DNA from: Mesaphorura yosii
Taxonomy: Eukaryota > Arthropoda > Collembola > Poduromorpha > Tullbergiidae
Assembly (NCBI GenBank): GCA_009869945.1
Contig: WIXG01000069.1
Coordinates: 62,001 to 126,000 of the forward strand
Reading direction: 5' to 3'
DNA length: 64,000 bases
In this document: piece after piece, positions 37,162 to 53,060 of the stretch
Layout: the number at the start of each line of letters is the position of its first letter
Numbering within the stretch: the stretch's first letter is position 1
Position numbers and translations under genes: made by a program
The notes under the pieces: model-generated
What the model saw: only the letters and a program-made list of their open reading frames with translations
What the model was told of the DNA's origin: nothing
Databases searched by the model: none

Positions 37162-39625
37162 TCATATTTTACTAGTGCTTGGACTAATTGGCGGCGTGCC
37201 CTGCGTCTTGGCTAGCTTAACTAAATGATGGACTGTATCGGAGATTTTAATTTCTTGGTTTTCCATGTAATTTTGGCTATTTGACTCGCAGTCCTCCAAG
37301 AAGTATCTGTAGTTGACCATAACGCCACATGACTGAGTCAAGCCACGCGGTTTCATGTTACCTCTCCAATTCAGCCTCCAAATTACAGCACCATTCCTCA
37401 AGTGGAAATTAGCTAAACATTCAGGCATATTATTTCGTCAGAATCGGGGCCGGTGAAACATAAAATACAAAAGTGTCAGTAAGCAACTCACCAACTGAAT
37501 CCATCGCGAAGCCTCGTCTTTTTGTCATCACCAAGTACCGAGCACAAAGTCTCATCAAAGGATTTTCTAATTCGTTCACGAGTTTGTCGTTTGAGGCCCA
37601 CTCGTTGCTTGAGATTAGTCCGTGGAGTAACTTAAATATTTCCAGCGGATTCTGACAGCTCAGAACTTCGCTAAAGGCCGCAAATTCTTGTGTAGTGAAC
37701 AGGTACTGGCCCTCATCGAATCCTGGTACGAACAACAACGAACCATCAAAACTTTTGAATCGCAAAGTATATTTAAGGGCAACAATTCTAAACACAAACC
37801 TTTTTGCGCTGCTTTGAGCTCCGAGAGTAACCAACCGCGGAATCCCGGAATTGGACTTAGACTGGAGAACCGCGTCATCCTTGGGAATTCTTTCTGCAGT
37901 TCCTTCACTACTTGCTTGATAAGGTAGTTTCCGAGCTCAATCCCTACAAGACCTTTTTGAGTTGAAGTGATTGAATAGAAGATTGCAGTTGTGATGGAAT
38001 CTGGATCTTCTTCAATCGTGCTCTCCAACTCGCTGCTGTCCACTGAAGGAATCAAATGATGTTAAAAAACCTGGAATACTTCCTTCACTAAATGTCGGAA
38101 GAATGTGACCCTTACATGACATCATCCTGGTTCTCGCGTTTGTGACTATCGATCCGATGCTGGACGGAATGTGGTCAGTCAATGCTGTGTGAAGGACAAC
38201 AACGGGCTCTCCAGGCATGCTGCCATGAGTGAACACGAAACATCTGCGATAGGCCCCAACTCTCCTTTTTAGATCAGTCCAGTTCCTCATTGGGTGAACA
38301 GCTTCATACTCTGATATCTGTGTGTACCAAACACAATAATCTGTTAAGAACAGTTGAACTGTTAGAGTTTACGTGAGGGTACCTTTTGCAGCATTTCGCA
38401 AGAACTTTGCCATGTGACTCTTTCTAAGCTCAAAAATCCAACGGCAAACCACACTGCAATTAAGTCCTTTAATGAACTGTTCATAGTTTTTAAGTGAAAA
38501 GAGGCATCCGGAAACTTCAATGGAATTTCCTAAAATTAAACACCGCTCTGAAATTCTTGAAGTATTAACATATTAATGTCAGTCCGGAAGGGAAGAACTT
38601 ACGCATAGATCGGTTCTTAAATCTACAAGGAACTTCACGCCTCCTTCTAGCCTGCCAATTTGTGAGAACAGCCACTGATACTGAGGAATCAATGCAGTGC
38701 GCAGCTTCTCCTGAATATTCGATCGCGTGTTTTCATCCTACGTACACAAAAATGTCAATATGCTACCACATATTAATTAATGCACAAAAAGTTCTCGAAT
38801 AGTTCTTACCGTGCAGTCAACCAAAGATTTGGAAATTGCATTGATGTTCTCATGATTTACACTGTATTTCTCAGCAATGATATTGAAGAAATCAAGTTTC
38901 TCTTTTTCTTGGAGGAACCCATATGAGGTGCACAAATTCTTGACCGCTTTCTATAAAATTAGGATAAATAAATTCTGGATTATCCGATTACAAGCCAAAC
39001 GTAAGTTTTAGTAACCAACCTCAACCGTTATGTGCGAAATGTTTCTTCCTCGATATTCCGAAACCTTTGTCAATTGATCCAAAACGTCATCAAGCCCTCT
39101 TTTTAGTGGCACCTTGTTTAGGGATTCGTCTTCATCTTGCTCAAATGCAAACTGCAACTCCGCTACTTGAGACAAGAATTCTTGCTGATCTGGAGGCGAG
39201 TCACCCACGGTCGACAGCCTTCTTCTTAATGTTCTCCTCCGATCGAAGCCAGCACTCAACGCAGCAATATCATCTTGGGCTTCTTCCCGAAAAGTTGACA
39301 TCGACGCACTTGGTGACATTCCATTTGGCGTGCTCGGCGAGCGAAGGTCAGAAATTGGTATAATGGGTGAAGGCACCACAAATAGAGACGTAGGTGGTGA
39401 TAGTACGGCTGACACCTTCATTTTTCCAAAAGTAGAGCGGCAATGTAGGTGATAAAGTCTAGTATGACTGCAACAATGTGTGCAGTTATTCAGCAGCAGT
39501 GCAGATTTATTGTGACCGAGAATTCTTCCACTACCACCTTTTGTATGTACAGAAGAAAGCAGGACAAGTGGATTTCGCATCCAGTTGTTCCACGACTGGG
39601 AAACGGAATAAAAGTGGTAGCGCAT
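37162..39625 (-). CDS. MLYCD: Malonyl-CoA decarboxylase
   Basis: Converts malonyl-CoA to acetyl-CoA plus CO2, relieving CPT1 inhibition and clearing malonyl-CoA in mitochondria and peroxisomes. Exons 39625-39020, 38950-38810, 38737-38603, 38529-38383, 38317-38116, 38042-37800, 37722-37492 and 37412-37162 give 651 aa, or 583 aa from the internal ATG at 39421. Landmarks shared with the human enzyme: [29 protein letters not shown] with [30 protein letters not shown]-like [19 protein letters not shown] (catalytic Ser loop), [20 protein letters not shown] (catalytic His) and [12 protein letters not shown]. The longer N-terminus is basic and hydroxylated ([16 protein letters not shown]), consistent with a mitochondrial presequence. 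The C-terminus is SKI, a variant of the SKL peroxisomal signal. Identity is certain; start choice is open. Confidence 0.95.
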
Positions 39626-39913
39626 GTTGGGAAAGGTGAACGATTAAATAGTCGACCTCGATCCGATTCGCACACAGGCAGGCATACGTACTCTAGTGTG
39701 AGCGAGTCTAATGGTATGGGATGGGACCGGAAACTTTGACGCAATCCACGGTGTTTACCATGCACGAGCTCGTATTTTTGTTTTCATCTCGTGGACTTTG
39801 ACTCTAGAGATGTGAATTTTGGCCGGAACGTCGCAGTTCGCCAAGTGAACTTTGGTATTCGTGGTACAGTGAATGTGCATTGATAGTATTTGGAAGGCGT
39901 GTCTTCTGGTCTT

Positions 39914-40159
39914 CTATTCTGTGGCAAGTCGGCACGAGGCAGAGATGACATAGAGATCATAATCAGCATCACAGGGAATCCAATCTGTAGCAAAAAAGTC
40001 CAGTAAGTCTTTATCGTTTACAAGAATTTCTTTGACGTAGTGGTTGAATTGTCCTTCGTAATTCTCCATGCATTCATAATTGTCCCACACTAAATCATCG
40101 TACGACATGATAATGCTGAACCCGTTGAACTGGTTTGTAGAAACTATGAAGCAACTCAT
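39914..40159 (-). CDS. Possible small acidic protein, 81 aa, unrecognised
   Basis: ATG at 40159 to TAG at 39914. The product is rich in Asp, Tyr and Phe with no signal peptide or membrane segment. It sits about 290 bp upstream of the MLYCD start on the same strand. No family is recognised and no splice partners were found. It may be a chance ORF or an upstream exon fragment. Confidence 0.2.
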   Translation of the reverse strand: MSCFIVSTNQFNGFSIIMSYDDLVWDNYECMENYEGQFNHYVKEILVNDKDLLDFFATDWIPCDADYDLYVISASCRLATE

Positions 40160-40585
40160 AACCAGTCCAGACAGAAACGTTTAGGTTGGATGCCCAAGAT
40201 AATTGAAACTTAGAACATGAAATGTTACAACGTACACGTCAATCTTACCGGCGTATTACGCAGGAGCTGTCCCTCACATTCTCCGTGCCATGTGCAAGCG
40301 TGGCGTTAATTAAATGATGAACTAGCAATTAACGTTTATGATTGTAGTGTGCACATCACAAATAATTGAGGAAGTTCGTGTCGTCATTCCCAGACTGATG
40401 AACATTTGATTACACGATAAAGTTGATTGTGCCTTTAACGGAGGGAACCCCAGACCCCATATCAGCACGATCTGGTTCTCATTTTCACAATCCTGATTAA
40501 GTATGCACCATCATTCACTGTACTTTAAACTTAACTGAAGTGCAAACTTGCATTCAACTGGCCGGGCTTCGAGTAATCAGATAAG

Positions 40586-40668
40586 TGACGTCAGTAGACT
40601 CAGCTTACAAGCATGAAGATTCAAGAGATAACCTTTATGTGGTTGATTGCAATACAAAAATGACGTCA
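40586..40668. promoter_or_regulatory. Pair of CRE palindromes
   Basis: Perfect TGACGTCA sites at 40586-40593 and 40661-40668, 75 bp apart, in the region between the divergent MLYCD and amine-oxidase genes. This is the consensus for CREB/ATF bZIP factors. Activity is inferred only from the match. Confidence 0.4.
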
Positions 40669-41945
40669 ATTCATAATCAGTACTCTCAGGGATAACTTCA
40701 CGAATCGAATATCACCTTTAATAGTCCATCGCAGATTTTACGAATGCATTCATTCCCGCACATTGAGCGTTGAGTTTGAGGGTGAATTGAGCAAATTGAG
40801 CTTGAGGTGTCTGACATTCATTCTATTGACAGCGATTACCACGATAGGTTTCATCAATCATCAATTTGTTATAATCCGCGTTAGGCTTGAATGTAAAATG
40901 CTCTAGTAGTAAGTTAAAGCTACAAAGATTCATAAAAGCTCACACGATTGATTGCCCTTGAATGCTTTGGCTGAAATACAGTAAAAAGCAAACAACGAAG
41001 CTTGAGATTTTACCGTTCTTTGTTTGGTCAGTAAATTGCATTCGAGTTTATTAACTTCGTACCATGTTGTTGGCCAGTAGTCAAAGCCATTGTTTCTAGA
41101 AGAGGACTTTAGTCTTTCGCGATGTGATTCTTTTTGGAACTTTGAACCGAGCACATGGTTTTATTTTTAGCATGTGCGAATTTACCATCATCCAATACGG
41201 TTGTAACTGTCTACCAGTGGTCTAACGGCTAACACAACGTTGTTGACTCAACAAGTCTATTTTTAATATCAGGACACAACCTCCCGAGTAAATATCTACG
41301 TACTTTGCTCTCCGCATTCAGCGTACCGGCCAGAAATCGGGCAGGTGCCAGAAAGTCGGTTGGAATTTGGACCTAGGTTACGCAAAAAATGCGAATGCTG
41401 CATGAATGAATAGCGAATGACACATCCACACATCCCAAAAAGGAAGCGATAGCAATCACGTTCGTGTGATTAGCAAATGTCTCAATGAATTGAGAGCTCA
41501 TTTAAAGTAAACACAGTAAAGTCAGCATTCCTCGCTGCGCCAAGCACCACGGCTTGACCAAGTGGTAGCCTTGCAATGAGGAATGCGGTTTGAATTCGAC
41601 TGACCGACCGGGCCAAATGTCTTCTGTCTCCAGACTCGCACGATGATTATGACATGACCTATGATCTGAGAGACGTGCCTGCGATTGTGATTACGAAAGC
41701 AACGAATCTTTGTTGATGGCTCGCTTTCAGTTTTGTAACATATCGAATTTCTGTTGCTCGTGCTTTGCTGCTGACGTGCTGACCCAGCGTTCTTTAACTT
41801 GCTCTTATCGAGCGTTAGCATACAGGCAGAGGACAAACGCTCTCGTCGTAGTCAATGTTGATTTCCGGAACTAGATTGTATCCAACCTCGAAAGTGCAAC
41901 GGTCTTGAAATATTTTCTTATTTAACTCTTTTCATTACAGTTTAA

Positions 41946-44840
<2,895 letters not shown>

Positions 44841-44974
44841 CCTTTGCCTTTTGACGAATATTTTCTTGTAAAATTGAATTTTGTACAACAATTTGGTACT
44901 TTCATGACAAGCCTTGTTAGCAGCTGAAGTCATATTAATGTGCAACAATAGAAATGATAAATAGGACATATATT
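44841..44974. other. Convergent 3' ends, 134 bp
   Basis: Gap between the stop of the amine oxidase (+) and the stop of the 799-aa gene (-). The two 3' UTRs must be short or overlap. Confidence 0.5.
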
Positions 44975-47439
44975 CTAAGATTTCATTTCCATATACACAT
45001 GTCCTACATTGTAAACGGTCAACGGACTTTTAGAGTATTCGATGCGCTCTTGAGTGGCTGTCCGCTCAGCGTTTTCTTTGTTCGACCCTTGTCGCTGCAC
45101 TTGAAGAGTGCTGACTCCTTCGTTCACGGCAAGATCGCTGTCCTCTTGCATTTGTTTCTCACGGAATTGGCTGATCTGCGCACCAGTCATGATCTTCAGT
45201 ATGTTTTGAGCGTGCCCATTCCATGGAGGTTTGTTCTTTACACTCTGCAACCTAAAATCGTTTTGGCATTAGTTCCAGTTAGGTAGTTGTTCGTAGAATG
45301 TATACGGCTAGCTCACAGTTGAAAGATGACGTCATTCTGTAATGGCACCCTCAACAGCATGAAACGAAACTGATTTTGAAGAAACGGGTTCGTCTTCTGT
45401 TTGCATTTTGCAAAGATTGAACAGGAAAAGGGCCCCTTCTCGTTCTGCCTCTCCCAGAAATCGTCCATGTCCTCCGGTCGGAGCGCCGCCATCTGCGCCA
45501 CGTCCCCGACGACGGCTCGGATCCATTTGAATCCAGCTTCAAACTCGAGTTGAAAGTCGTCCAGGGTGTTGTACGAATCGTACATGATTTGGAGCTGCTG
45601 GTGAAGCTCAGCAATTTGTGGAGACATTCCTTGCGCACCAGATCCAGATTCTGATGTGGACCCTGGCTGATGCCGAGCTGTCGGGTCAGCAACCTTGGCG
45701 GCTGCCTTCAAATCTTTCAGTGTTTTCTGAACTTCTGCTGCAGCCGCATTGAAGTGTGTGTCAATCGTTTCTCCCTCCTCCTCGAGCATGTACTTCACTT
45801 CGAGAAATATCCTTTTGGACAGTTTGATGAGCGAGAGGAGAATCTTGACCTGCAGATGCGGTGACTCGACCTGTAAGCAGTACCAGTCACGTTCCTTGAA
45901 CCCTTTAAAGTACGACAGCGTTGGTGTCCACAGCAACTCGACGGATGTCTCGTTGTAATCGAAGAACGATGCACCGTGAAACTGCTCGAAGAAGGTGACG
46001 CAGGTCGCGTCCATTTCAGTTAAGTAAATTGGTAGGGCTGACGTGTGGTTGCATGGCGCCATCGCAAACAGCTTCCGGAGCTCCTTCTCGATCACGGTTG
46101 CCAGCCTTTTCACTCGCTTCAGCCCAGCTCTCACCTCCCGCACGAGAAGTAGCGAGTCGATCATGAATTGTACCGTGAGAGCGCTGAATCTTTCAATTTC
46201 CTTTGTCGCGAAGGCAATGATTGAATTGGTGTCCGTTTGCTTATCCAGACATTTGATAATTCTTGCCGCCTGTGACAGCGTCCATAGTATGCCTTTCATT
46301 CGACCCAACGGCTCAAAGTCATGACTCAGCGGGAAAGTTAGGATGTCAAGAGCTTCTCGATTAACAATCAGCGAGTCCACCAGAATCTGATTCACGATTT
46401 TGATCTTCTCTATCAGAATATCAACAAGAATGTCTTTCTGTTGTGATAAATTCGAGCTTTGTACACGGACCGCGGATCTCGCTGTATTGGACATGGTGAG
46501 CACCGCCGGCTGACTTGCTTCTGGTCGCGCGAGTCGACCTCTGCCGCCAGTTTCCTCATCATCTTTTGGGTACACGAATTTGGCGATGACCTCCGCCCTG
46601 GATCTATCCGCGAGAAGACGAGTGTGCGCTTCTTCTTCGCTTCGGGCCTCCAAAGCCCATGCAAAATTCTTTTCGACCTCTTCATCGTCGACTTGCTTGT
46701 CCTCATCTTCCCGTAGTTTAACTGTCAGTGCTGATTTGTCAATTGAATAAATCACGTCCACATCCGTCCTATGTCGTGGAGTTGGCCAATTGGCATTGAG
46801 CCCTTGTAGCATCAACGGGTTTTCTGACCCTGATAACACTTCCTGGGGAGGCAGAGGTTCTTCCTGCTGCCGTTGATGGTGTAAACCGTCCAAGTACTCA
46901 GCTGTTTGCTTCTTGACATAGTCTTCCAGTGTACGATGAAGGGCCGGCACTCTTGTAACAGAGCCTGATACCGAACCTGCCCCAATAGTTGATGCTTGCT
47001 GGCCACCCACCTGCCATTTCGTCTTCTTGAATAATGTAAAAGTCAGGAACTCGGACTCCAAGGGCTGCAAATTAAACAAGCCCGGCACTCGGCACAAATC
47101 TTTGTCGAAGGACGAGGAAAACTTCTTCGTGCATACGGCAGACTCTTGCGATTGTGTCTGCGTTTCCGTTTCAGAAGCAATCATCACTGTGTTCATATTT
47201 ATGTGATCTGCACTTACTGCTTCAGACGTTGCTTCACTCTGAGACGAGTGTGGCCGGTAAGATGAGTGAGATTCTATGGTTTGGAGGACTGCCTCTAGAT
47301 TTTCTACGTCGGCGGACTCAGACCCTGACAAAAGGGAAATAGCCTTGTAGCTGCCATGGTGGGTCGGTGTATCGGGCATGGAGTCGGTGTCATCTGTGCA
47401 GTCCTCGTGAGTAGGAGGTGCGAAAATTATTTCAGACAT
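44975..47439 (-). CDS. Unrecognised 799-aa, mostly helical protein
   Basis: Two exons: 47439-45317, a 2,123-nt coding exon, far longer than others here, and 45251-44975. The donor CT|GTGAGC and acceptor TTTTAG|G keep phase. The N-terminal 150 residues are acidic and Ser/Thr-rich. A region with TPRHRTDVDVIYS then an acidic stretch (DEDKQVDDEEVEKNFAWALEAR split around 270-310) follows. From about 350 to 590 the sequence is long Leu/Ile/Val-rich helices (KIVNQILVDSLIVNREALDI, WTLSQAARIIKCLDKQ). A linker of Ala/Ser/Gly and further helices close it, with a Lys/Gln/Glu-rich tail. No signal peptide, membrane span, zinc site or kinase motif is visible. I could not assign a family. ATG 47439 is the first in frame. 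Confidence 0.75.
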
Positions 47440-47563
47440 TTTTTTAATGAGAGTAGACCGTCTTTGGTGCAAATCTACCCACTTTTGTAAACCACCTTGG
47501 GCAAGTAACTGATGAAAAGTATTGCACTTTATTGCAGTTTTGAAAAACTTGCAATGACGTTAA

Positions 47564-47569
47564 TTTATT
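47564..47569 (-). terminator. Candidate poly(A) signal of the second DM4/12 gene
   Basis: Minus-strand AATAAA about 100 nt after the stop codon at 47671, in the 231-bp gap before the start of the downstream 799-aa gene. Confidence 0.45.
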
Positions 47570-47670
47570 TCTTTCTCTAATTCCCAATCAAACAAATTGG
47601 CCGTAGTAATTGGGTTACACCTCTACCGATGACTGCAATCCAACCAGCCCAATGTAACTAATGGTTATCA

Positions 47671-49015
47671 CTATTCCTCATAATCATCTTCATCTTCCAA
47701 GGCTCCCAAATCGTAATCCTCGGGCATGCATTCCCCCTTCTTCTCGCAGTGTTGCCGGTCATCAAGATTGCGATCGGGTCCGAATAGTGAGTGTGGACAT
47801 CTTTGTTCGTGCGACGAACAATTGCCTGCCCTTCCCATGCGCTCGGCGTCCAAATAACTTGGTAAAAGTGTGGCCGCGTAACTTGACTTACTGATACTGT
47901 AATTGAGCATTTAATTAAGGCTCTCAGCATCCAGCAAAGATGATCAATGATTGATGAAATTACCTGAATACCAGTGTCAAAAGTTCGCCAACAAATCCGT
48001 GTGAATTGTGAACTTGATTTTCATGCACTTCGCAGACAAGTCTCAGCAAACAATCTTTCGCGTTCTTGATTCCAGCAGTTGAATGTAACAGATTTTCTAG
48101 TCTGGGCAGTAAATGAGCCCTTTCACCACCGGCGATGGTGTTGGTCGGAGGAAGCGAGAGAATTGACCGTTTGTCCCGCTGACTGGCCTCCAGTCTTCGC
48201 CTTGGACTGAAAAATGGGGACCGAAAGAGTCGACGGCCAAACGGGAATGGCGGCGAGTCTTCAGGAAAGTCCAGCTTCTCAAAGTAAAAAGTGATTGGGT
48301 ACGAGAGTTGTACCTGTGCACCAAACCAATCGGGCATTCGCTGAATTTTATACTTAACTCCTGGAATAAGCGTTAATTCGACTTCTGTAAACCCAAATGG
48401 CGGTGGCTCTCCATCTTCCTCCTCTTCTTCCTCTTCAGTGCCTTCTGTTCCGTTTGGCTTTCCAAACAGCAAGAGTGTGAATCCACCTGTCGAGATTAAG
48501 AAAAAGGCTTTAAATGTTACTCTGTATTTTCGACTCACAGTTCACGCACCAACTGTTGGCTGGCGTGGTCCCTTGGACTTTGTTGAATTAGTCTCTTCTT
48601 CGTGTTCAGCCTCATCAGCATTTTCGTCGTTGTCGTCCCGAGCCACAGCCGACCGAATTGCATTTGCGGGACCTGCCTTGTTATTATAAGAATAGGAATG
48701 CACGTTGGGGTAGCTTGGAAATTTCATCCTGGTTTTCTGCTTCACATGGGCCTGTCGTCGCACAACTTCATTTCCTGCATGCAGTGTCACCAGTGGACTC
48801 TGATACGGCTGATGATGGTACTGCAATCCTGACTGTGGCTGTGTTTGCAGGAGATGCCCAGGCTTTCGATACGTCGGGTAATATTTCTTCCCATATGACC
48901 CGGTGGTTTGAAAACTTAAGAAATAACCTAAACACAGTACAAAAATTAGTAGCCTGCACATGGACGGGAGTGTGGGACTTGGAGAAGCTGAAACTGGACA
49001 GAACCGTAAACCCAT
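47671..49015 (-). CDS. Secreted DM4/12-domain protein, 404 aa
   Basis: Arthropod DM4/12 family member, role unknown. Exons 49015-48550, 48486-47964 and 47896-47671. The first in-frame ATG is 49015; a second at 48961 starts directly on a signal peptide (MCRLLIFVLCLGYFLSF), so the mature form probably begins near residue 45. A Tyr/His/Gln-rich then Asp/Glu-rich linker precedes FTLLLFGKPNGTEG, a run of seven Glu, a YPITFYFEKL segment and a basic RRR region. The DM4/12 core is at the C-terminal side: KDCLLRLVCEVHE, FVGELLTLVFS, SSYAATLLPSYLDAE and AGNCSS-x5-CPHSLF. The tail ends in acidic residues with two more Cys. Head-to-tail with the 799-aa gene, 231 bp apart. Intron 1 uses the donor G|GTGCGT; the nearby GTGAGT would include a stop. 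Confidence 0.85.
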
Positions 49016-52000
49016 GGCGAGGAAACTTCTTTACTAGTCAGCTCGGTCAGCGGCCAGCGGAGATCCTGACTAAAAGAATTGAGAATCACGGCACAAATCC
49101 CATTTTATTTTGAGAATTCTAATTTTATCCAAATGCTCATTTTGCAATTACGGAACCAAAAAAAGGTGGTCATGCGTGGAATGACATCAGGCCCAAGCTC
49201 GATGGACACAGCCGTTAGCCTAGAACAAATGAGTTTGTGTAAAGGTGAACACTTTGAAAAAACGGGTTATGACGTGTAGATTGCATGAATGTTCGAATAT
49301 TTATCTCCATTTTCTGCTTCTAAATTCCCAATATCATAATTACATGTGCCACGTTAATTTGCAAGCGAGTGTGATTTTGATCATTTTGATTACGGCACTC
49401 AAATAGTATATAGCCTTAATGACTTCAGTCTGCATGTTATACAGTAGACGGAATGACAAATGCACCTTGCTGCAGGAAGTTGCAGCTATAAAATCTTGGT
49501 TTGGTCTGGTACAAGATCTCAACACATTTTGACTCTCATTACGCATCATTTTATTTCCATACAACGCACACTTGCGCTTACACGCCACGGGACACACTTT
49601 CTCCATTGTGCAGACCCAGACCGTTATTGAGAGATAAGTTGGAATCGATTATAATAATTCCAGGCACTTGAGAATCGAGAGAGACCATCTGTGATCCCTC
49701 GCTCGCTCAGGCTGGTCTCGCCTGTACTCATAATGATGTGAACTTCTTCCTCGTTTGTTGCGCTTGAAAAAACTCATTTTCAGAATTAATAATGCACCTT
49801 TTCCTATTTTACAAACTCATCTTTTCCAAAACTTGGACACATTACAAAAAATAAGCTACAAAGTACAAAGCAATCGCGCGGCTGCATGCTGTGAGTTAAG
49901 ATTTCACTTTTCGGGCCTTTACTGCATGCGTAGGGCCTGAGATGCTGAGAAGAAAAGAAAGTTTAAAGTTTTCTTTTAATATGCAAAAAATCGGGTAATC
50001 CAATGATGCACGAAGGATGAGAAAATTACTTCAAAGGAGTTTTGCTTTGTGTTGCTCCTTCTGCTCTGGTGGATTGGCTTGAGAGCGTGCCACGTGCACC
50101 TTTGCATTATTTCGTGTAGGGGATATTAAAATACTTTTCTGAAATTATTCAGTGCATTTAATCTCCTCCGTGTAAAGCATAATTTGTAATTTGTATTTGT
50201 ATGGCGAATTGTGGTTTGGCATCGACCCATGCCCATCCGACGCCCTGACATTTTTGAGGTTCGAGTTCGAGCAGAGTGCAAAGTTCCTGATTTTATTAAA
50301 ACTGGTCCACGCTGAGAGTTGAGATCAAGTACGGCTCTACACAAGGCAGGAAACCGCGACGGATCTCAACCCATGTAGTTAATGCCGCGTACGCACCACA
50401 TGAATGAATATTGGTAATAAAATGTAAGAGTACGAGTTCGAGGTTAGGCAAACATGACATGGTTTCGGATGACGATGTAATTTAATAACATTATCCATGC
50501 TCCACAGTATTCCACGAGAGCAGGCAGGCCAAACACTGAACAGTGGCACTGCGATAAGTTCATAAAGTTCAAACCAAAATGATCTCATTCACTACGCGAA
50601 TAATGCGAGGCGATTTCACAAACTTTTCTCTTTCGGCAGCGTGTGGAGTGTGGACCAGCTTTCAGCTTCAGTGCGCTGTGACTGCGACGCGCGTGTGAGA
50701 CGAGACATGACTGAATTCAAAATAAAACCCAAACACTACGAGAAAGGCCAAGAGTTTCAGTCTCTTGTGTATTTTTAGCTGTCGTTCATGGTGTAATGTG
50801 AACTGGAGACGGAACGTAACCCTCAAGGCTGACAAACTCTCAGCGGAGCGCATTGCGATCTGAATTGGCAGTGGCTCGTATTCTCGTATTAGTTTTTCTG
50901 GATGGGAACTCTTGAAATTAATATCTCGATGGCTGGGAGACTAAAATGCCGGGACATTCGCATGTTAGCTTGCTGTGGAATCTCCGACGTAAACACGTAA
51001 ATACGCACATGTTGAGTGTACGATGATGGGTGATGAAGATGCGCAAAACGCGTGAAAGAGCAATGAAATCTGGTTTAGTGATGCTGTGAACAGTAATAAC
51101 CATTATCGTAACACTGAATTCACGTTTTATGATGAGAAGCATTATTACCCAGCAAAATGTGATGTGTTTTTAGAAACAGCGGTACAGGAATACATCATTT
51201 AGATACAACAGAACAACAACGCAGCGAGCATTCAGCGACGAGTTTCAGTGTGAGAAACTAAGTTCGGCTCAGCGCCCCAGCTCATCAAAACTTCCTTTGA
51301 CTTCATATGATATTCGGGATTTGCTGTAACACCTCTCTCAAAGTTAATACGAAATCCGGAAGTTGAGCTTTTACTCATGACGTCGTAGCTGAATGAAGCC
51401 AACCCGGGCTCGGGCTCGGCAGTCGTCTCTCAGTCACTCAGAAGCCAGCGGCGAAGGCAAAACGCAATTATTCAAATTAAAACGGCACACAGGAACTGGA
51501 ACGAGCGACGAAGTAGGGATTCTCTTTCTGGAACATCGATCGTTCGTTTACTTGTACTTTTAATGACCTTTTGACACTGGCAGAGAACGGAAGGCAGCGT
51601 ACAGGCATGGGCTTGTAATCTTTGTGATGTCTCGTTTCATTCATGAGGTACTCTCATAATCATGATTTGACCCCAAACTTTAGTATGCCATGTTTACATG
51701 CAATGATTTGTCTGTACTTTTTAGTTCTTGTTGTGTTTTGCTTTGCCAAGGCACGATTTGCTTATGAAAATCCCGTGCACAAGTGTTTCAAGTTTCGAAT
51801 ATATTTCATATTTCAATGTGCTTATCTTCGAATTCGAAAACTTGGACATGTGTGTGTACTGCAAATAGTTTATGTAACATGAGTAGTTGCTACTTTGCTT
51901 GGTGCGTGCATTTGCGTGTGATTTCAGGTTGGATTACATCCACTTCCTGAAGAAGGAAGCAGAAGGGAAGGAAAGCAAACTCGCGATTGCACCCGCAACT

Positions 52001-53060
52001 GGCTCGTTTGTTTTGCGCTTTCCCTTCGGTATGCATAAAGCAAAAGTTTTCTCCGAATTTTGTTTTAGTCGTGAGTTGAATCTCGTGCGGTGTAGTTGGC
52101 AGAGTTCACGCTAGGCACTTCCAGAACGCTTCGCTCCTCTCACGCATCCTGTCGCTGTCATATCACTCCCGTTATCAGAACAAAAAATAGCAAAAATAGG
52201 AGTAGAAAATATTGGTATCGAACCAACGATGAATTCAGCAATCAGCAGATACAATCTATTCTGTATCATCAATCTAATTCAAAAGTGCGTCGTGTAGCGT
52301 GTACAATAAATTGGATTACAATTCGCGATTCATTATCCGATTGACAGAAGAATACACGGCGAAATTGTAGTTTGAGAATTTCTACAGCGTTAGGAACTTA
52401 CGAGAAGGAAGCTACGAGTACAAATAGCTTCGCACGCATCGTAACGAGTACATTATTATGATTTTATTTCTTACACACAACCTGAGCTCGAGCCTGAAAT
52501 AAAATTTATTACTTCTGCACGAAGCAAAGTTACACAACTTCGGTCCGAGGCGAGAGAGCGGAGAAAGCTGAACCCTGTGAAGGCGAGTGTGAGTGAGTGC
52601 ATGACGACGTAAAAGAGAAATAGAAACAACCATTAGCACTCGTATTCGTGAACCAGCAACTGGAATTCTCTCGGAACGTGAACAACTTTCCGGTATTTCT
52701 ATAAACCGTTTTATAGACTTGTACGTTTGTCCTTTTCTCCATTCATTCGCCGAATTGAGAATTGTTGCTGCTGGCAGGAGAAGTTTCTGCACAATGAACA
52801 TGTGTGGTGGCCACGTGTGGTGAGGCAGGAATTTCGTTGTGGATGAATATGTGCGTCCATTAAATTAATTGGAATTCTATGCCAGTGCCAGTTCCACGGC
52901 CGATTCTGGCGCAGTGAGTGAAAGACCGCTGGAATGATGAAAGCAAATTCGGTGGGACAGGCAAAGGCAGAAAGGTGAACTGAATTCCAAGTTTCAATTA
53001 ACCAACGTGTCAATAGAGCAAAACTTGACAAGAACTACATGGACACAAATTAGTTGCAAA
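49016..53060. other. Intergenic, no supported gene
   Basis: Four kilobases between the divergent DM4/12 (-) and gliomedin-like (+) genes. Open frames on both strands are short and overlap one another without conserved motifs. It presumably carries the promoter of the gliomedin-like gene. I see nothing else I can support. Confidence 0.45.

Larger units (their letters stand above)
39626..41945. other. Intergenic between MLYCD and the amine oxidase
   Basis: Divergent promoters are expected here. It contains two perfect TGACGTCA palindromes (listed separately) and an 81-codon minus-strand open frame (39914-40159). Just before the amine-oxidase ATG, a TTTTCATTACAG tract at about 41929-41940 looks like the acceptor of a 5' UTR intron. 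Confidence 0.45.

Noticed and set aside
45313-47472. MAP3K4 N-terminal region as identity of the 799-aa protein
   Set aside because: Overall helical character is similar, but remembered human motifs do not align, and no kinase domain follows on that strand.
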